64,000 bases of DNA. It comes from Agriotes lineatus (lineage: Eukaryota; Arthropoda; Insecta; Coleoptera; Elateridae). The notes under the pieces were generated by a model. The model had not been told where the DNA came from and ran no database searches. It saw nothing but the letters and a program-made list of their open reading frames with translations. Below, one piece after another: positions 43,901-55,358 of this stretch. The stretch's first letter is position 1; each line of letters begins with the position of its first letter. The position numbers and the translations under genes are program-made. The DNA lies in assembly GCA_940337035.1 (NCBI GenBank), contig OW679202.1:17397200-17461199 (forward strand). Direction: 5' to 3'.

Positions 43901-45700
43901 TTAACGAATTTGTTACGGTATTAAAAGAACGTTACGACACCCACCCAAGGTGAGCATCGCACCACGGAATCAGTCCTGAAAAACTGGCACACTTGCCCTG
44001 AAATCGGTTCGAAATAGGCTAATAGGCCACGGCTGGAACGCTCAGGGAGTCGGGCGTGAGTCACACGATACGTTCGGGGCAAGCGTGTTGCGGCATAATA
44101 TATATGTATAGGGTATGTCGAAATTATGAGGGCGCCACCAAGCCTGTCTTAACCCGGCTAACCGGGCCTGGACGGTTAGACGGGAGCGAAGCACGCAAAA
44201 TACTCCGCCGATAGGATTACTCAAGAATTGCAAGGTCAAATAACAATTTCGGGATTGCCTTATGCAAGGATTGTAATTAGGTGTCAATCCGACCGCGACT
44301 ACGCAGCTGTCTCACCCACCTGTACGCTCAAAGCTCCCTCGTTCCGTCGCACAATAATCAGTACAATGAAGGGGCCGTTTATCTGTAACAGAACATGCAC
44401 AAGTCGAAACAAAACAATAGTTCCCTTAGCTAACAAATCATGTATTGACTAACGGGTTACAATGGGGCAGCAGAGTGCGTCGCCCTATATTTATAACTAG
44501 ATTATAACTAAGGGCACCAGCTGGCGCGCGCGCTCTAAACCTAGCGACAGATGTTGAACAGTAATGAACAAATTAGCTCTCGCAACATGGACAGTCTGCA
44601 AGTCTGAATGAATGCACAAATATGCTGGCGCGACGCCTTATGCAGCGAACAGCAAAGATCAAATTAGCACTCGCGACATGGACAGTCTGCAATTCTGAAA
44701 GAATGCGCAAATATGCTGGCGCGACGCCTTATGCAGCGAACAGCAAAGATCAAATTAGCACTCGCGACATGGACAAATATGACGACAGTGCCTGTAGGCA
44801 CCAGAGATGTGACGGCTCGCTCGCGTTCACAGCGGTAATCAGTTCAAAGACACATACCTTAATATGTAGGCGGTTACGGAGCCTGGTACAGTCGAGTTGC
44901 GACAGGCTGCAGTCTTAGGTGGCAGGTACCTTCGATGTTCGACGGCTATAGGGATGAGTGCACATCCGCCACAATGGCGACGTGAAGCGCGTCAGGACGC
45001 GTACAACGGGACGACGAGAAATGGGCCACTTTCGTTCTGCGGGACAGATCCTCGTAGGTCGAGATGAAGGGGGCACGACCCCTTACTTACGGAAGCAGGA
45101 ACTGGGCTCAAAACACCCACGCTACGCCGAAGACAATTCGAAACTCACACTCACAACCACCACACGAGCGTTCTCTGCAACGGACTGCCGTTAACTGCCC
45201 TTAAGGCGAAACCGTTTGTCACATACTTGCTGAAGCAGCACTTGACGGGAAAAAGGCTGACGCCCCCGCCAAGGGCGGAAGCGCCGCACAAACGCACACA
45301 CTATCCGACCACTTGTTCGTTCGACGGCTCTCGGCTGAATGCCCAGAGGAAAGCGCTGGCAAAGGTCACCTTGGTCGCGTCCCCACGTGACTAAACCTCG
45401 GCAGCCAATCGCGGGGCGATAAAATGAAACAAATTAATGCCGGCACCAATGGTATCACGCCTCAGCGGCGTGCTCTCTAGAAGATTCGGAATTCCTGCGG
45501 GCGATACGCTCGGCTGCCACAGCGCCATCAGAGGGGAGCTCCACCCGACGAGAAATGCTGCGTTTGGGGTCAAATATGTGCGAAATCATGATTCTGGAAT
45601 TAGGCGATGGAGCCAAATAAAGAACTAAAAGGGTTTAGCATACGGGCACGCTGCCCTAAAGCCTAGGCGGCTATTTAAAATACCAAAATGACCTAACAAA
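43900..45700. other. Moderately GC-rich unclassified block
   Basis: No frame over 100 codons and no domain recognised. The composition differs from both neighbours, and a 91-bp tandem repeat lies inside. It may be non-coding retroelement sequence. Confidence 0.3.
44570..44775. repeat. 91-bp tandem repeat, about 2.3 copies
   Basis: AAATTAGC starts copies at 44570, 44661 and 44752. Each contains CGCAACATGGACAGTC or CGCGACATGGACAGTC and ATGCTGGCGCGACGCC. The first two copies differ at only a few sites. Confidence 0.85.
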
Positions 45701-45759
45701 TTATATTCTCATCTTTATAATGGCATTCACATCTTCAAGAACGTCAAAATATCAAGGAT

Positions 45760-45880
45760 GGGATGGATAGTACACGTTGTCAAGATGACAGATACCGACC
45801 AACTAAGACACATTTATTTGGAAAACGAGACGGCACCAGAAAACGACGAAGGTCGAGGTTATGATAGACGGATGGGCTTG
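45760..45880 (+). pseudogene. Possible LINE tail relic
   Basis: The plus strand reads WIVHVVKMTDTDQLRHIYLE with a charged continuation, resembling the G-H-V-x-R-M...RGRPR tail of LINE ORF2. It is short and weak. Confidence 0.3.
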
Positions 45881-46129
45881 AAAATCATATTCACTATCGT
45901 ACAGTAGAAAACAGCGGCCACTAACCGTCTCCAATGATATAAATATTTAGAGCATGTAAGGTTGTACATTATAAAATAGAAGATTAATATTATTAAAGAA
46001 ATGAATGGAACGAGCATATAAAAAACATAAATAAATTAAAACAATGAAACGATTTAAAAAAGTCGCATAAGCGTTTAGATGTTTAGAAGATCAAGTGCAA
46101 AAGTAAATATATGGAGTTTGTGTATATTA

Positions 46130-46280
46130 AAAGAAGACGATTAATGGCTTCCCTCAGTGAGATACCGACCTCAGCCACTTAATAGATTTTTTGGGAAGAA
46201 ATTTCCACCACCAAGTTTGAACCCGATACCTCCCATATAGGAGCCCAGTGCTCAAACCACTGCGCCACCGAGCTTCTATA
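46130..46280 (-). mobile_element. tRNA-derived SINE
   Basis: On the minus strand from 46280: GCTCGGTGGCGCAGTGGTTT (A-box-like GGCGCAGTGG) and, about 40 bp on, TATCGGGTTCAAACTTGG (B-box-like GGTTCAAAC). No cloverleaf can be completed and the 3' limit is unclear, so this is a SINE head rather than a tRNA gene. Confidence 0.6.
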
Positions 46281-47885
46281 ACTTATAAACTACTTACAGA
46301 ATAAAATAGTTATACAAAACGTATTGCATTTTTCGGCTACCTATATATCAACTTTTAATTTTTAATACACATGCAACACTTCTGATTCAAAATGTATCTA
46401 CTGAAATGTTTTAATAATAATTGTAGACGTGATATTACAAAAGGACGTTCAGTTTACGTCGTAAATCGGCGCAGGTATGTCGCTTTGAATGGAATTTAAC
46501 TACTGTGGCCTATTTCGCAATTCCATTAAAAACAACTTTAGCATGTTTACACGTTTACAACGAACTCCTGATCTAATCTAAGAGTATGAAAAAGCTTTGT
46601 GATAGTAGCATTAATTATGTTTCTTGGCGTTTAGTACATCCATTAATTAGCATTCTATAAAATAATTCTCTAGAAAAGTCATATTAAATGAGTTACTATG
46701 TATGATTAGGGTAACTCTTAACATTATATATAATACTACAATCAATTTTACATTTATGCAAAATCATAATAAATTGTAAATGCATAATGAGCGGTTTAAA
46801 GAAGTAGAATTATGGTTATTTTTTATTAATATGCTAAATCGCCTAGTGGTTAAATATTTTTTCACCCCTCTTTCATTCTGATTGCGATCGATGAGATTTT
46901 CTAAACGAATTATAATGTGCTTTCCATTTATTTCGGGGTAGAAACTAGAAATGATTTCCTAGATTGGCATATTTTTCACTTTTGATAACCAGAGGTCGTT
47001 AAACTATAACCGTTTCCACATCCGAAAAGAGACAGAAAAAGCATCGTCATATTTCAGCCCAGTCTGCAGAGAATAGGAAATTAAAGCAAATTTATGCCTT
47101 TAAATTTCAGGGTTTTTAACAAGGTACGCTGCCAAGTACTTGTATTGGTGAGTACAGTATATCCACTTCAACTTTTGTTAACAATGAAGAGTTTACGATA
47201 GCAGGGGGCGATCGATAAGCTTCGGTTGCCGCAGTATCATTCTATCCTGGAATGGAGTACATACAAACCCCAGTTTTTAACTCGAAGATAGCAAATGTGC
47301 AGATAAACCGTAGCAACAGAAGTCCTTTCCGCGAAATCATTTTTAAAACGGTCGAAATGGCTTTCATCGGAAACGATAGAAATATCCTAGCCAGCTTGCA
47401 AGGGAGGAGAAACGCCCAAACACAGCTCGCGAGCAAGGTCGCCGATAACGAATGCCCTTTTAACATGCACGTGATATACTTCAATGCCGCTGCACTAATC
47501 TTGAGTTTTATTCAGATTTGCTTTAATAAATCAGGCGGCAATTCTAGATTTTAGCAACCAATTAACGGATGATTAAGAAGCAATATTTGTTTTGTGTCGT
47601 TCGCTTTGCAGTATTGATTTGAACTTAAATGAATGACCTTTCACCATTATGCTCTTTGATACTAATGGAGAAAACAGGACAGTTCATGATTTTTGAAAGA
47701 ACATGTATGCCTTAATTTAGTAGTAACTAATACAAATAGAAATTTCAGAAGTAAAATAGTATTTAGCTGGTGTTAATTCAAGTAAAACTAAACACAGGAA
47801 AAGTATATTACGTATATCTATCTATATTAAGCTTTGTACTTTTACGAGATATTTTTTTATTTTATTTTTGGTACTCAGTCAACAG
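46281..47885. other. AT-rich, nothing firm
   Basis: Open frames of 80-100 codons on opposite strands at 47242-47554 overlap each other and show no motif. Not called. Confidence 0.3.
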
Positions 47886-47889
47886 CCGT

Positions 47890-48135
47890 TAGGCCAATTA
47901 TAGCCGTCGCTGTACATTTTATGGGGACTTCCAACCCCATTGACGACTGTCATGATGTTGTTATGAGAGCCGGGACCAAATATTTCCGTGACAGCCGTAT
48001 CACGAGACGCCGAGAGATGCAACCGTGGAACTCCCATCCAAGTTCTGACCAGAAAGAGCGTTGCTTAACTCTGCTGATCGAACGTGGGCGCTTGTTCAAG
48101 CTACACCACCCGGGACTTAACTCTACACTTAAAAA
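47890..48135 (-). mobile_element. 5S rRNA-derived SINE (SINE3-like)
   Basis: On the minus strand 48110-48024 reads GATCAGCAGAGTTAAGCAAC, then GGTCAGAACTTGGATGGGAG. This aligns in order and spacing with the internal promoter of 5S rRNA (the GATC..GAAGTTAAGCAGC and TTAGTACTTGGATGGG segments). Upstream GTAGCTTGAACAAGCGCC and the downstream body are not 5S. This fits a 5S-headed SINE rather than a 5S gene. Confidence 0.72.
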
Positions 48136-49150
48136 GTCATAAAACATTTCTTTCTAACAGGAATCTGTAACTGTACATACCAGTATATTATTAATTAAAA
48201 TTGACTATTCAAATTCAGTTTTAACTTGGACTTGTGTCAATCTAATTCATAAATTTTTACACCCATTTGTTCTTGATATTTTCAAACTACCCGCCAAAAA
48301 CCTTGGTTATTCTGAACCGACAAAAAGATTTTTATATTTTTAATCTTTATGACTTTTCTGGTTGTCATTAATTATAATTTTTTAGGCCAACAGTTCTCAA
48401 TTGTATCTGTCTCCAACTACATAACGACATTAACCCTTTTATAAACAAAATATGTAAGAATTAACTTTTTTGTTACATTTTATGATAATAATTATTTCTT
48501 TCAGATAAATCTTGACTAACAGAATAACCTGCAATTAATTTAAATTACAATTGCAACCACAACTGTACTATTTACAAATAAACTGCAAATATATCGTTGT
48601 AGAAAATAGAAATTGCAATGATAAAACGAAGTCATCCCAGTCAATATCCTTTTATGAATATCACTAAGTATTAAGCTAGAACCACAGGCCACTAGCTTAT
48701 AATAAGAGAAAGAACAGAACACTATTAAGCTGTATTGTTATTATTATTATATTGCGAGTTTAATACAGTTTATAACCGTTTCTCGCATCCTAATCTCCAT
48801 TTCTTTCTGTCGTGCCAGTCTTGTTCTTGGAGTCCTCTGTTGCTATTATCTATACTCGTATATATATATGAGATTTATCTCGGATTAAAGGGGTAAATTA
48901 AACACAACACGCCCTGTTCAACCACTGCTCTTTATTTTCACGAGTTTTCAGCTACAAGTCAAACCCCAGAATGAATATTGAACAGAACTGTCGATACTAA
49001 TAACTTCTCGTTTTTATGAGGTTTTACACCACTAAACAATCAGTCGGGGTGTGAACGCCGCCCCGCCCAATTAGCCACCAGGAATTTGGAATTCGTCTCG
49101 GCCTTGCAGTCGGACCCCGGAAAGGTCGTCAGGGTTGATTTCTATTACCC
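48136..49150. other. AT-rich, unclassified
   Basis: Contains an ATT run near 48740 and, at 48890-48970, a stretch (CACGCCCTGTTCAACCACTG, CTTTATTTTCACGAG) that looks like a retroelement terminus on the minus strand. No partner repeat found. Confidence 0.3.
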
Positions 49151-49171
49151 TCGATAAAAATCCACAGAAAT

Positions 49172-50043
49172 GCTCACATATATATAACTGAAAGTCCTGA
49201 CTCACTCATTCACTCACTCATCAACGCCCAGCCCAAACCCTTGGACCTAGAAAGCTGAAATTTTGCACAGAGGTTCCCTTTATGATGTATAAAAGGAATA
49301 AGGAAGGATATTTCGAAATTCAACCCCTAAAAGGATACAATGAGGGTTCCAATTTTGTATGGAGAAATAATATTAAATAAACATTTCGACTTGAAACTTC
49401 GTAGGAGTACTCCTAAAAACAAATAAACAAACACATATTTCATGATTTTCCGAAAATCAACCCTTTAGGGGGTGAAATGGGGTAAATAAGCCTAAAATAC
49501 GATATGGGTGTCGTTATTGGGTTTTTTTGGGACGTTGATTGCGAAAATGGCATTTATTTTTAAATCCAAGAGGATGGACATTACATAAGGGAAGGAACGG
49601 GACGGGACGGGACGGGATTGGACTGGACGGGAAGGGAAAGGACGGGACGGAAAGGGACGGGACCGGACTGGACTGATAAACTGGACGAAAAGGGACGGGA
49701 CGGGACGGGACTAGACTGGACTAAACTGGACGAAAAGGGACGGGACGGGACGGGACGGAAAGGGAAGGGACGGGATGGGACTGGACGGGACGGGACGGGA
49801 CTGGACGGGAAGAGAAGGGACGGGACGGGGCGGGACGGAACCGGACGGGACGGAAAGCGAAGGGCTGGGATGGAAGGGGAGGGGACGGGATGGGACGATA
49901 CGGAGACGGGGACGGAGAAAGGGACGGGGACGGGGACGGGGATAGGATGGGATAGGATGGGATGGGATGACAGAAAATAATTAGTCATTATTTAATACAC
50001 AAATAAAGAACCTCGCGCGAACGAAGTCGCGGGTAACAGCTAG
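49172..50043 (+). mobile_element. Helitron-like repeat with internal minisatellite
   Basis: The right end is GAAGTCGCGGGTAACAGCTAG followed by T, with a CGCG/CGCG mini-hairpin about 10-25 bp upstream: the Helitron 3' layout (hairpin, CTRR, insertion before T). The left limit near 49172 is a guess based on where the conserved-looking part (ACTCACTCATTCACTCACTC) begins. No Rep/helicase coding is present. Confidence 0.45.
49592..49972. repeat. GGGAC pentanucleotide minisatellite
   Basis: About 380 bp of GGGAC units with GGAAA, GGACT and GGGAT variants. The open frames on both strands (120 and 135 codons) are artefacts of a five-base repeat without stops. Confidence 0.95.
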
Positions 50044-50324
50044 TTTAGTTATAAAATGCTTTATCGTTTCATGATCATATCAAATACCCCACAAAATTGT
50101 AAATTAAAAATGATGAACTCTTGAACATTTTGGACTTTTTTTTTAACTATTCTGTTCTTAACAAAGAATATTATTTCATTTTTAAATATGTTAATGAACA
50201 GTTTTTAATTTTCAATATTATAACTAATATTCCTATGCTATCCTATTATTACTAGCTCCTATTTCTAATTATTTACATTTTAAATCCAAATGTTTATACA
50301 TTCAATTATAATCTATAAAGATAT

Positions 50325-51745
50325 ATTTGACTTATGTGAAATATTCCTCTTATTATTTTATTTTCCGGGTTTATCAGTTCATAGGTGTTTTCTCTAAACT
50401 TCTTAATTATTTCATATGCCCACAACATGGTAAAGATAATTTTGCACAGATTTTATCTTGCCCATGTTCTACTTGAATATTTTTAACTATTACTAAATCA
50501 CCTATATTGTACTGATTTCTTTGTTTAATTTTTCGGTTAATCTTTTCTTCATATTTATCTAATCGTTGTTTTATTCTACTTTTTGCCTGTTGTACTAATT
50601 CTTGTATGGTATTACAATCGTCTTCTTGCTTCCATGGTCTTTCAGGAAATGTATTCTTCATTAACGTGATAGGACTTATTTCTGTAACTGAGTTAGGCGT
50701 TTCATTTATAAATTCTTCTACTTGCTTTAGGTAACGTACCCAAGCATTGTGTTGATTATGTATTAAAATCCTTAAATATTTTATTACTTCTTTTATATCT
50801 CTCTGATGGATTGGCTTGAGGATGTATTATACTGCAAAAACCAACTTTTATGTCTTGCTGTATCATTGTATTAATAAACCTTGGGTTTTTAAAATAAGTA
50901 GCATTATTTGCTAATATTTTCCTTGATTTTCAAAATTCTTTAAAATATTGATTTACATTATTTAATTCATTTTGAGCATTGCATTTTTAGCTGGAAATAA
51001 TCTCACATATTTCGTAAATACATATAGCATTACCATACCGTTCTTAAAACCAAATTGACCTGTTACTAAATTACTTTTATAGTCAATAGCTAGCAATTCT
51101 AATGGATTTTCCACTCTTATACTTTTTACATAGCGCATATCCTTGTAATTCTTTTCCTTTGCAAATAAACAAATCTTGCATGCATTCATAATTCTTTTAA
51201 TTATCTTAGCATAATTTTTAATACAAAACTTTTCTCGAAAGATCAACCATGTCTTCCTTGTACCTATATGCCCATATTTCAAATGTATATCGACTATGAC
51301 TTCTCTCGCCATGTCTACATTTAATACAATTAAATTATTTCCCCCTATTTCTTTCATAAGAATATCGTTGACTATATTATACCCCCATTATTATCATTTA
51401 ATGCATTTCTACGTAGTTTTATTATTTCTTCATCTGTTTGCAAATTCTTAAAATTCTCTTGCGAATATCTTCCTATGTCATTTTCCTTTCTGACGGGTAC
51501 CATCATTATTTATTTGGTTTCATTTCAATTGTAGCCTTTCTGCTTAAATAATCAGCGGTAATATTTAGTTTTCCTGTTCGATGTTTTATATCAAAACTGT
51601 ACTGTTGTAAAATCAACGCCCACCTATATAACCTATTATTCATAAAATTTTTCATGAATGTCAATACAGAATTATCTATTTCAATGGGACATACTACCCG
51701 GCCGCGTACGAGATTTCTTAATTTTTGGATCAAAATTCTCAAAGC
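50325..51745 (-). pseudogene. Ty3/gypsy-type retrotransposon pol relic: RNase H end and integrase
   Basis: Minus-strand order: the RNase H end (RLYRWALILQQYSFDIKHRT, KLNITADYLSRKA) at 51742-51506; the integrase zinc finger H-H-C-C (HLKYGHIGTR...ACKICLFAK) and core (LELLAIDYKSNL, YVFTKYVRLFPAKNA) at 51357-50962; the rest of the core with the second catalytic position changed (ANNATYF) and HPQANPSERY; then the C-terminal region (IGDLVIVKN) at 50661-50407 and FRENTYELINPENK to about 50340. Stops and frameshifts separate the pieces. No LTRs, gag, protease or RT seen. Confidence 0.85.
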
Positions 51746-51799
51746 TGGAAAATTTGGAAAAAATGGAGAATGCAGGGTGACATTTTCATTTGTCTAGAC

Positions 51800-52310
51800 T
51801 CTAGAGAAATCGCAAAATAAAAGGTTAGTAACGCTGATTACCACCGTCTTGTATTACCATCGATGTGGATTTATATCTGACTGGAAGTGCCATCAACTTG
51901 GTTTACTACCGACCTTAAAAATTTTGTCAAATATATGAAATGCCGCTGAACCAAAATACCACCGACTGGAAACACCCCCAACAGCATCCGATAGCAGTTG
52001 CTGCAACGCATCTTACGTGGACGACCTCGAATTTCAATTTCTGTCGATATTTGGCAGCAATTACAATATCTTTACGAAATGTGAAAATGTGTAAGATTCT
52101 CAGGCTGGATTTTTCTTTTCTTGCAGTATAAAAAATCAAGTAGTACTAATTCAGCAACATTTAAGTCACTAACAAAACTTATAACCAAGCTACACACAAC
52201 CTATTAGACAAACAAACTAAACGTAGAACACGTTTAAATCAAAGTTAAACAAAGTTTAACTTGTCTAAATTTGCTTGAAAAAAACACTTCCTTCAGTTGA
52301 AACAATAAAA
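51800..52310. other. Unclassified
   Basis: No supported feature between the gypsy relic and the Penelope-like fragment. Confidence 0.3.
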
Positions 52311-52312
52311 TA

Positions 52313-52890
52313 TATGAACAAGTCGAAGGAGCGGCTATGGGTTCACGGCTATCACCTGTTATTGCTAATATTTACAGGGAAGCATTTGAAACCAAGGCTC
52401 TCGAACCGACCTGCTGGTTGAGATATGTAGATGATACCTTTGTCATCTGGCCACACGGACGCCAGACATTGAATTCTGTACATCCTAAGATAAAATTCAC
52501 AATGGAACTAGAGGAAAATGGCAGTATTTCGTTTCTAGACGTTGCAGTCTATAAAAAAAAAAACACACGGGCTGGATATTTTGCGGATAGTCATCCTCTT
52601 GAAGGAATCATTTAAAACACCACCCTGGTAATTGTAAATGCTTTATTTGTTAAAAACACATAGCGTCACGCCGGACGCTCTTGTTTTGTTGAGAGCTAGA
52701 ACGCTACTCTAATATTAAAAACACATTGTAAGTTCGACTGCACTCAAAGGAAGCGCACGGCGCAGTTGCCATATCAACTTGACACTTAACACGGGCATAT
52801 ATCTAAATGCTAACTCACTCCATCATCCAATGCAAAAAGGAATAGTTCTCCAGACTCTCTCAGATGCAGAAAATCTAGAGATCTAGAAAT
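52313..52890 (+). pseudogene. Penelope-like element RT fragment
   Basis: The plus strand reads EQVEGAAMGSRLSPVIANIY, REAFETKAL, WLRYVDDTFVIWPHG (catalytic YVDD-type motif), VHPKIKFTMELEENGSISFL and DVAVYKKK. After about 200 bp of unrelated sequence it continues TYLNANSLHHPMQKGIVLQT-like at 52785-52870. These are the ordered motifs of PLE RTs. It is truncated on both sides and ends at the TIR element starting at 52909. Confidence 0.88.
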
Positions 52891-52908
52891 AGCATGGTAA
52901 ATCGTATA

Positions 52909-53640
52909 CACAGTGGGCCAAAAAAACGGTACAGATTTTATAGCCCCGTATATTCGTAGGTCGCTAATATCTTTATATGATTACTATACCATCGAAAAGC
53001 TCAATCTTTATAGATGGAAATAAAGCACTTTTTTTCCAAACATGTTTACTAATTCAAAGTTGTTCGTGGTTAAATAAAGCCATGCAAAAAATGCTGTTTT
53101 TAATGAAATTATTATTTAGAACTTTAGGAAATAGAACAGTAATAGCAAATACTATTTAAATAATTATTAAAAATGTTATCTAAAACAATGGTTCAATATG
53201 CCCACAATTTTTATCAACAATCATTTGCAATTATCTTTGCAAGTGCCCAATTGCAGAAGCTACTTGCTTCTCAGGCAGGTGATTCCAATACTCAGTTATG
53301 CGTACCTACCATTTTCTTCAGGACTTCGATTAATCAAAAACGAAAACTAAAATCACAGATACCAAGTCAGGTTGACCAAACAACCAAACAAATAAAACAA
53401 TAGTCATTGCAAACTAGTTTTGTTGCAGATTTAATTTCACATTATTGAAAGCTCCCGTATTCGCATGGTCTTCATTAAGAAATAAAATCGAATTGAACCG
53501 TTGTATTATTACAAATAAAATATATTTTCAATCTCCAAAGTGTAGCTAAGCATTTCGCTTTTCCAAGAAATATTTGAATTCACTAATTATTATTGGAAAT
53601 ATAAGTATTTACACTTTGTACCGTTTTTTTACCCATTGTG
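52909..53640. mobile_element. 732-bp Tc1-like TIR element
   Basis: TA flanks (52907-52908 and 53641-53642). The ends are CACAGTGGGCCAAAAAAACG and CACAATGGGTAAAAAAACGG (inverted), matching over about 25 bp. The interior has short frames only, so it is non-autonomous. Confidence 0.82.
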
Positions 53641-53819
53641 TATATGCAGATTCCTGTTTGCCGCTTGGATTGATAGGATTGATAGTGGTATCAATAGAAA
53701 GAGAAAACAAATGCGCTTAATTTGATACTACTTTACTTGAAATTGCTTGTTTAAGATAGAAATAGCTGTAATAAGTGTAATAAATATTTTGCATTTTATT
53801 CACGAAAAACAGACTAGCC

Positions 53820-54002
53820 ATGATAAAATTTGTTTATGCCAAAATAAATGAGAGGGTATTTATTATCAAAACATTTTACAGTGGCGTCAGTTTATGCACA
53901 GTTCGTTATTTATTCTCGGTTAAATTTAATAATCGACCTATTCCATCTGCATCAGCAATTCACAAGTTTGTGAAAAAAATAAAACTACAAGCAAATTTAT
54001 AG
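53820..54002 (+). pseudogene. Transposase N-terminal helix-turn-helix fragment
   Basis: A 60-aa frame (NERVFIIKTFYSGVSLCTVR, FNNRPIPSASAIHKFVKK) fits the N-terminal DNA-binding domain of insect Tc1/mariner-related transposases. It abuts, tail to tail, the C-terminus of the minus-strand transposase at 53997-54780, so the two look like parts of one gene split by an inversion. Confidence 0.55.
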
Positions 54003-54780
54003 CAAGTACTCAAAAAGTTTTCCATTCTGCTGTAAACAATAACCCAATCTGTTATAAAATGCCTGCCTTACATTAGCCAACTGTCTATCTGTAATAATTA
54101 GCCTACACTCCGCAACGATTGCTTCCCGCAAAGAGTCAATATTTGGGTAGCAAAAAGAAATCGCATGGTGCCAAATCAGGAGATCTTGGTAACCAATCCA
54201 GCAATTAGGAAAGTTATCACTTAGATATTCCCTCACATTCAAACCATAATGCGCTGGACAGCCATCATGCTGAAATCAAATCTCCTGATTTTCACGTGCA
54301 ACTTCTCCTAATGCAGAGTCAAACTGATTGATTAAAAGTTCTATTTCAAACGGTCCAATAATGTTATTGTTGAAAATACCAGCCCAAATATTAATTTTCT
54401 GCGAGAACTGCGTTCTTGTTTCAAGAGCTATCCGAGGATTTTATTTGGCCCAGTATCGAGTGTTCTGCGTATTCGGTTAATTGTTAAGTGTGAAAGTACA
54501 TTTATCTGCAAAACACATTGACCGAAAAAATTCCTTTCTTCGTTTGAGCGTTCCTGCATGACTTCACAGAATACGCGCCTGTTTTCTTCTTCGACTAAGA
54601 TGGCACTGAGGTTTGTAGGGATGCTAACCATGCTTCTTCAGAACCTTATGCACTGACCGTGTCGATACGTTGCACTCTCGAGCAATACATCTTATGCAGA
54701 CTGTTTGACAAAAAAACAAACACGTAGACTCAGTTCTAATTGAGTCGCCTAATTCTTGATAATTCTTAATAACTCTTGAG
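53997..54780 (-). pseudogene. Tc1/mariner-related transposase body, frameshifted
   Basis: Minus-strand order: second HTH (CIARECNVSTRSVHKVLKKHG) near 54700; NRRVFCEVMQERSNEERNFF; CFADKCTFTLNN (first acidic position); NTRYWAK; INIWAGIFNNNIIGPFEIEL; FQHDGCPAHYGLNVREYLS (second Asp); NCWIGY; RSPDLAPCDFFLLPKY (third Asp); then RQLANVRQAF and QNGKLFEYLL. All three catalytic blocks are present, but at least three frame changes and a stop break it. Confidence 0.78.
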
Positions 54781-55358
54781 AAGTCCATTGACAAGTTCTT
54801 TACAGTTTTCTAATTTTGTATTCCCCAAAAGGTTTTGTATCACTGCCTTAAAAACATACCAAGCTGCACGTTCTAAGTCGCTTAATTTGTCTTGAAATGA
54901 TGTATCTCGTGTTAGCAGATTAATTTGAGGTCCTACAAAAAACCTCTATTTATGTTTTGCATCTGTGATATTGTGGGATTTTTGTTTGAGAAACTGAAAT
55001 TTAGGCCCTTCTTTATTCATTGCTTTAGCGAACTTTTTTAGTAAACCCAATTTCGTATGCAATGCCAGCAAACATATTTTAGCAGGCGCAGTCGCCTCTG
55101 ATGGATTATGTTATTTTGCCTAGAATTACACTGTACAGTGCAATGTAATTTTTTTGCTCCTCTGTCCTTTTCACAAGGGAAACACTAATACCTTGTGTAT
55201 CCAAGTTGTAAACCCAGTAAAATTGCTGCAATTTTAAGGTGAGCGCTGATATCTTCTGTAACTAAATTTATTCAAAATATATGCTATGGCATATTTCATA
55301 GAACACCTTCATATGAACCGCGTGACCAATAGGAATTGAAGAGTAAACATTTACTATA
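54781..55358. other. Unclassified
   Basis: No supported feature. Confidence 0.3.

Noticed and set aside
48024..48110. Possible 5S rRNA gene
   Set aside because: Only the internal promoter region matches; the flanking stems of 5S are absent, so a SINE is more likely.
49581..49988. Open frames of 135 and 120 codons on opposite strands, Ser/Pro/Val- and Gly/Asp/Arg-rich
   Set aside because: They are translations of the GGGAC minisatellite; a five-base repeat has no stops in any frame.
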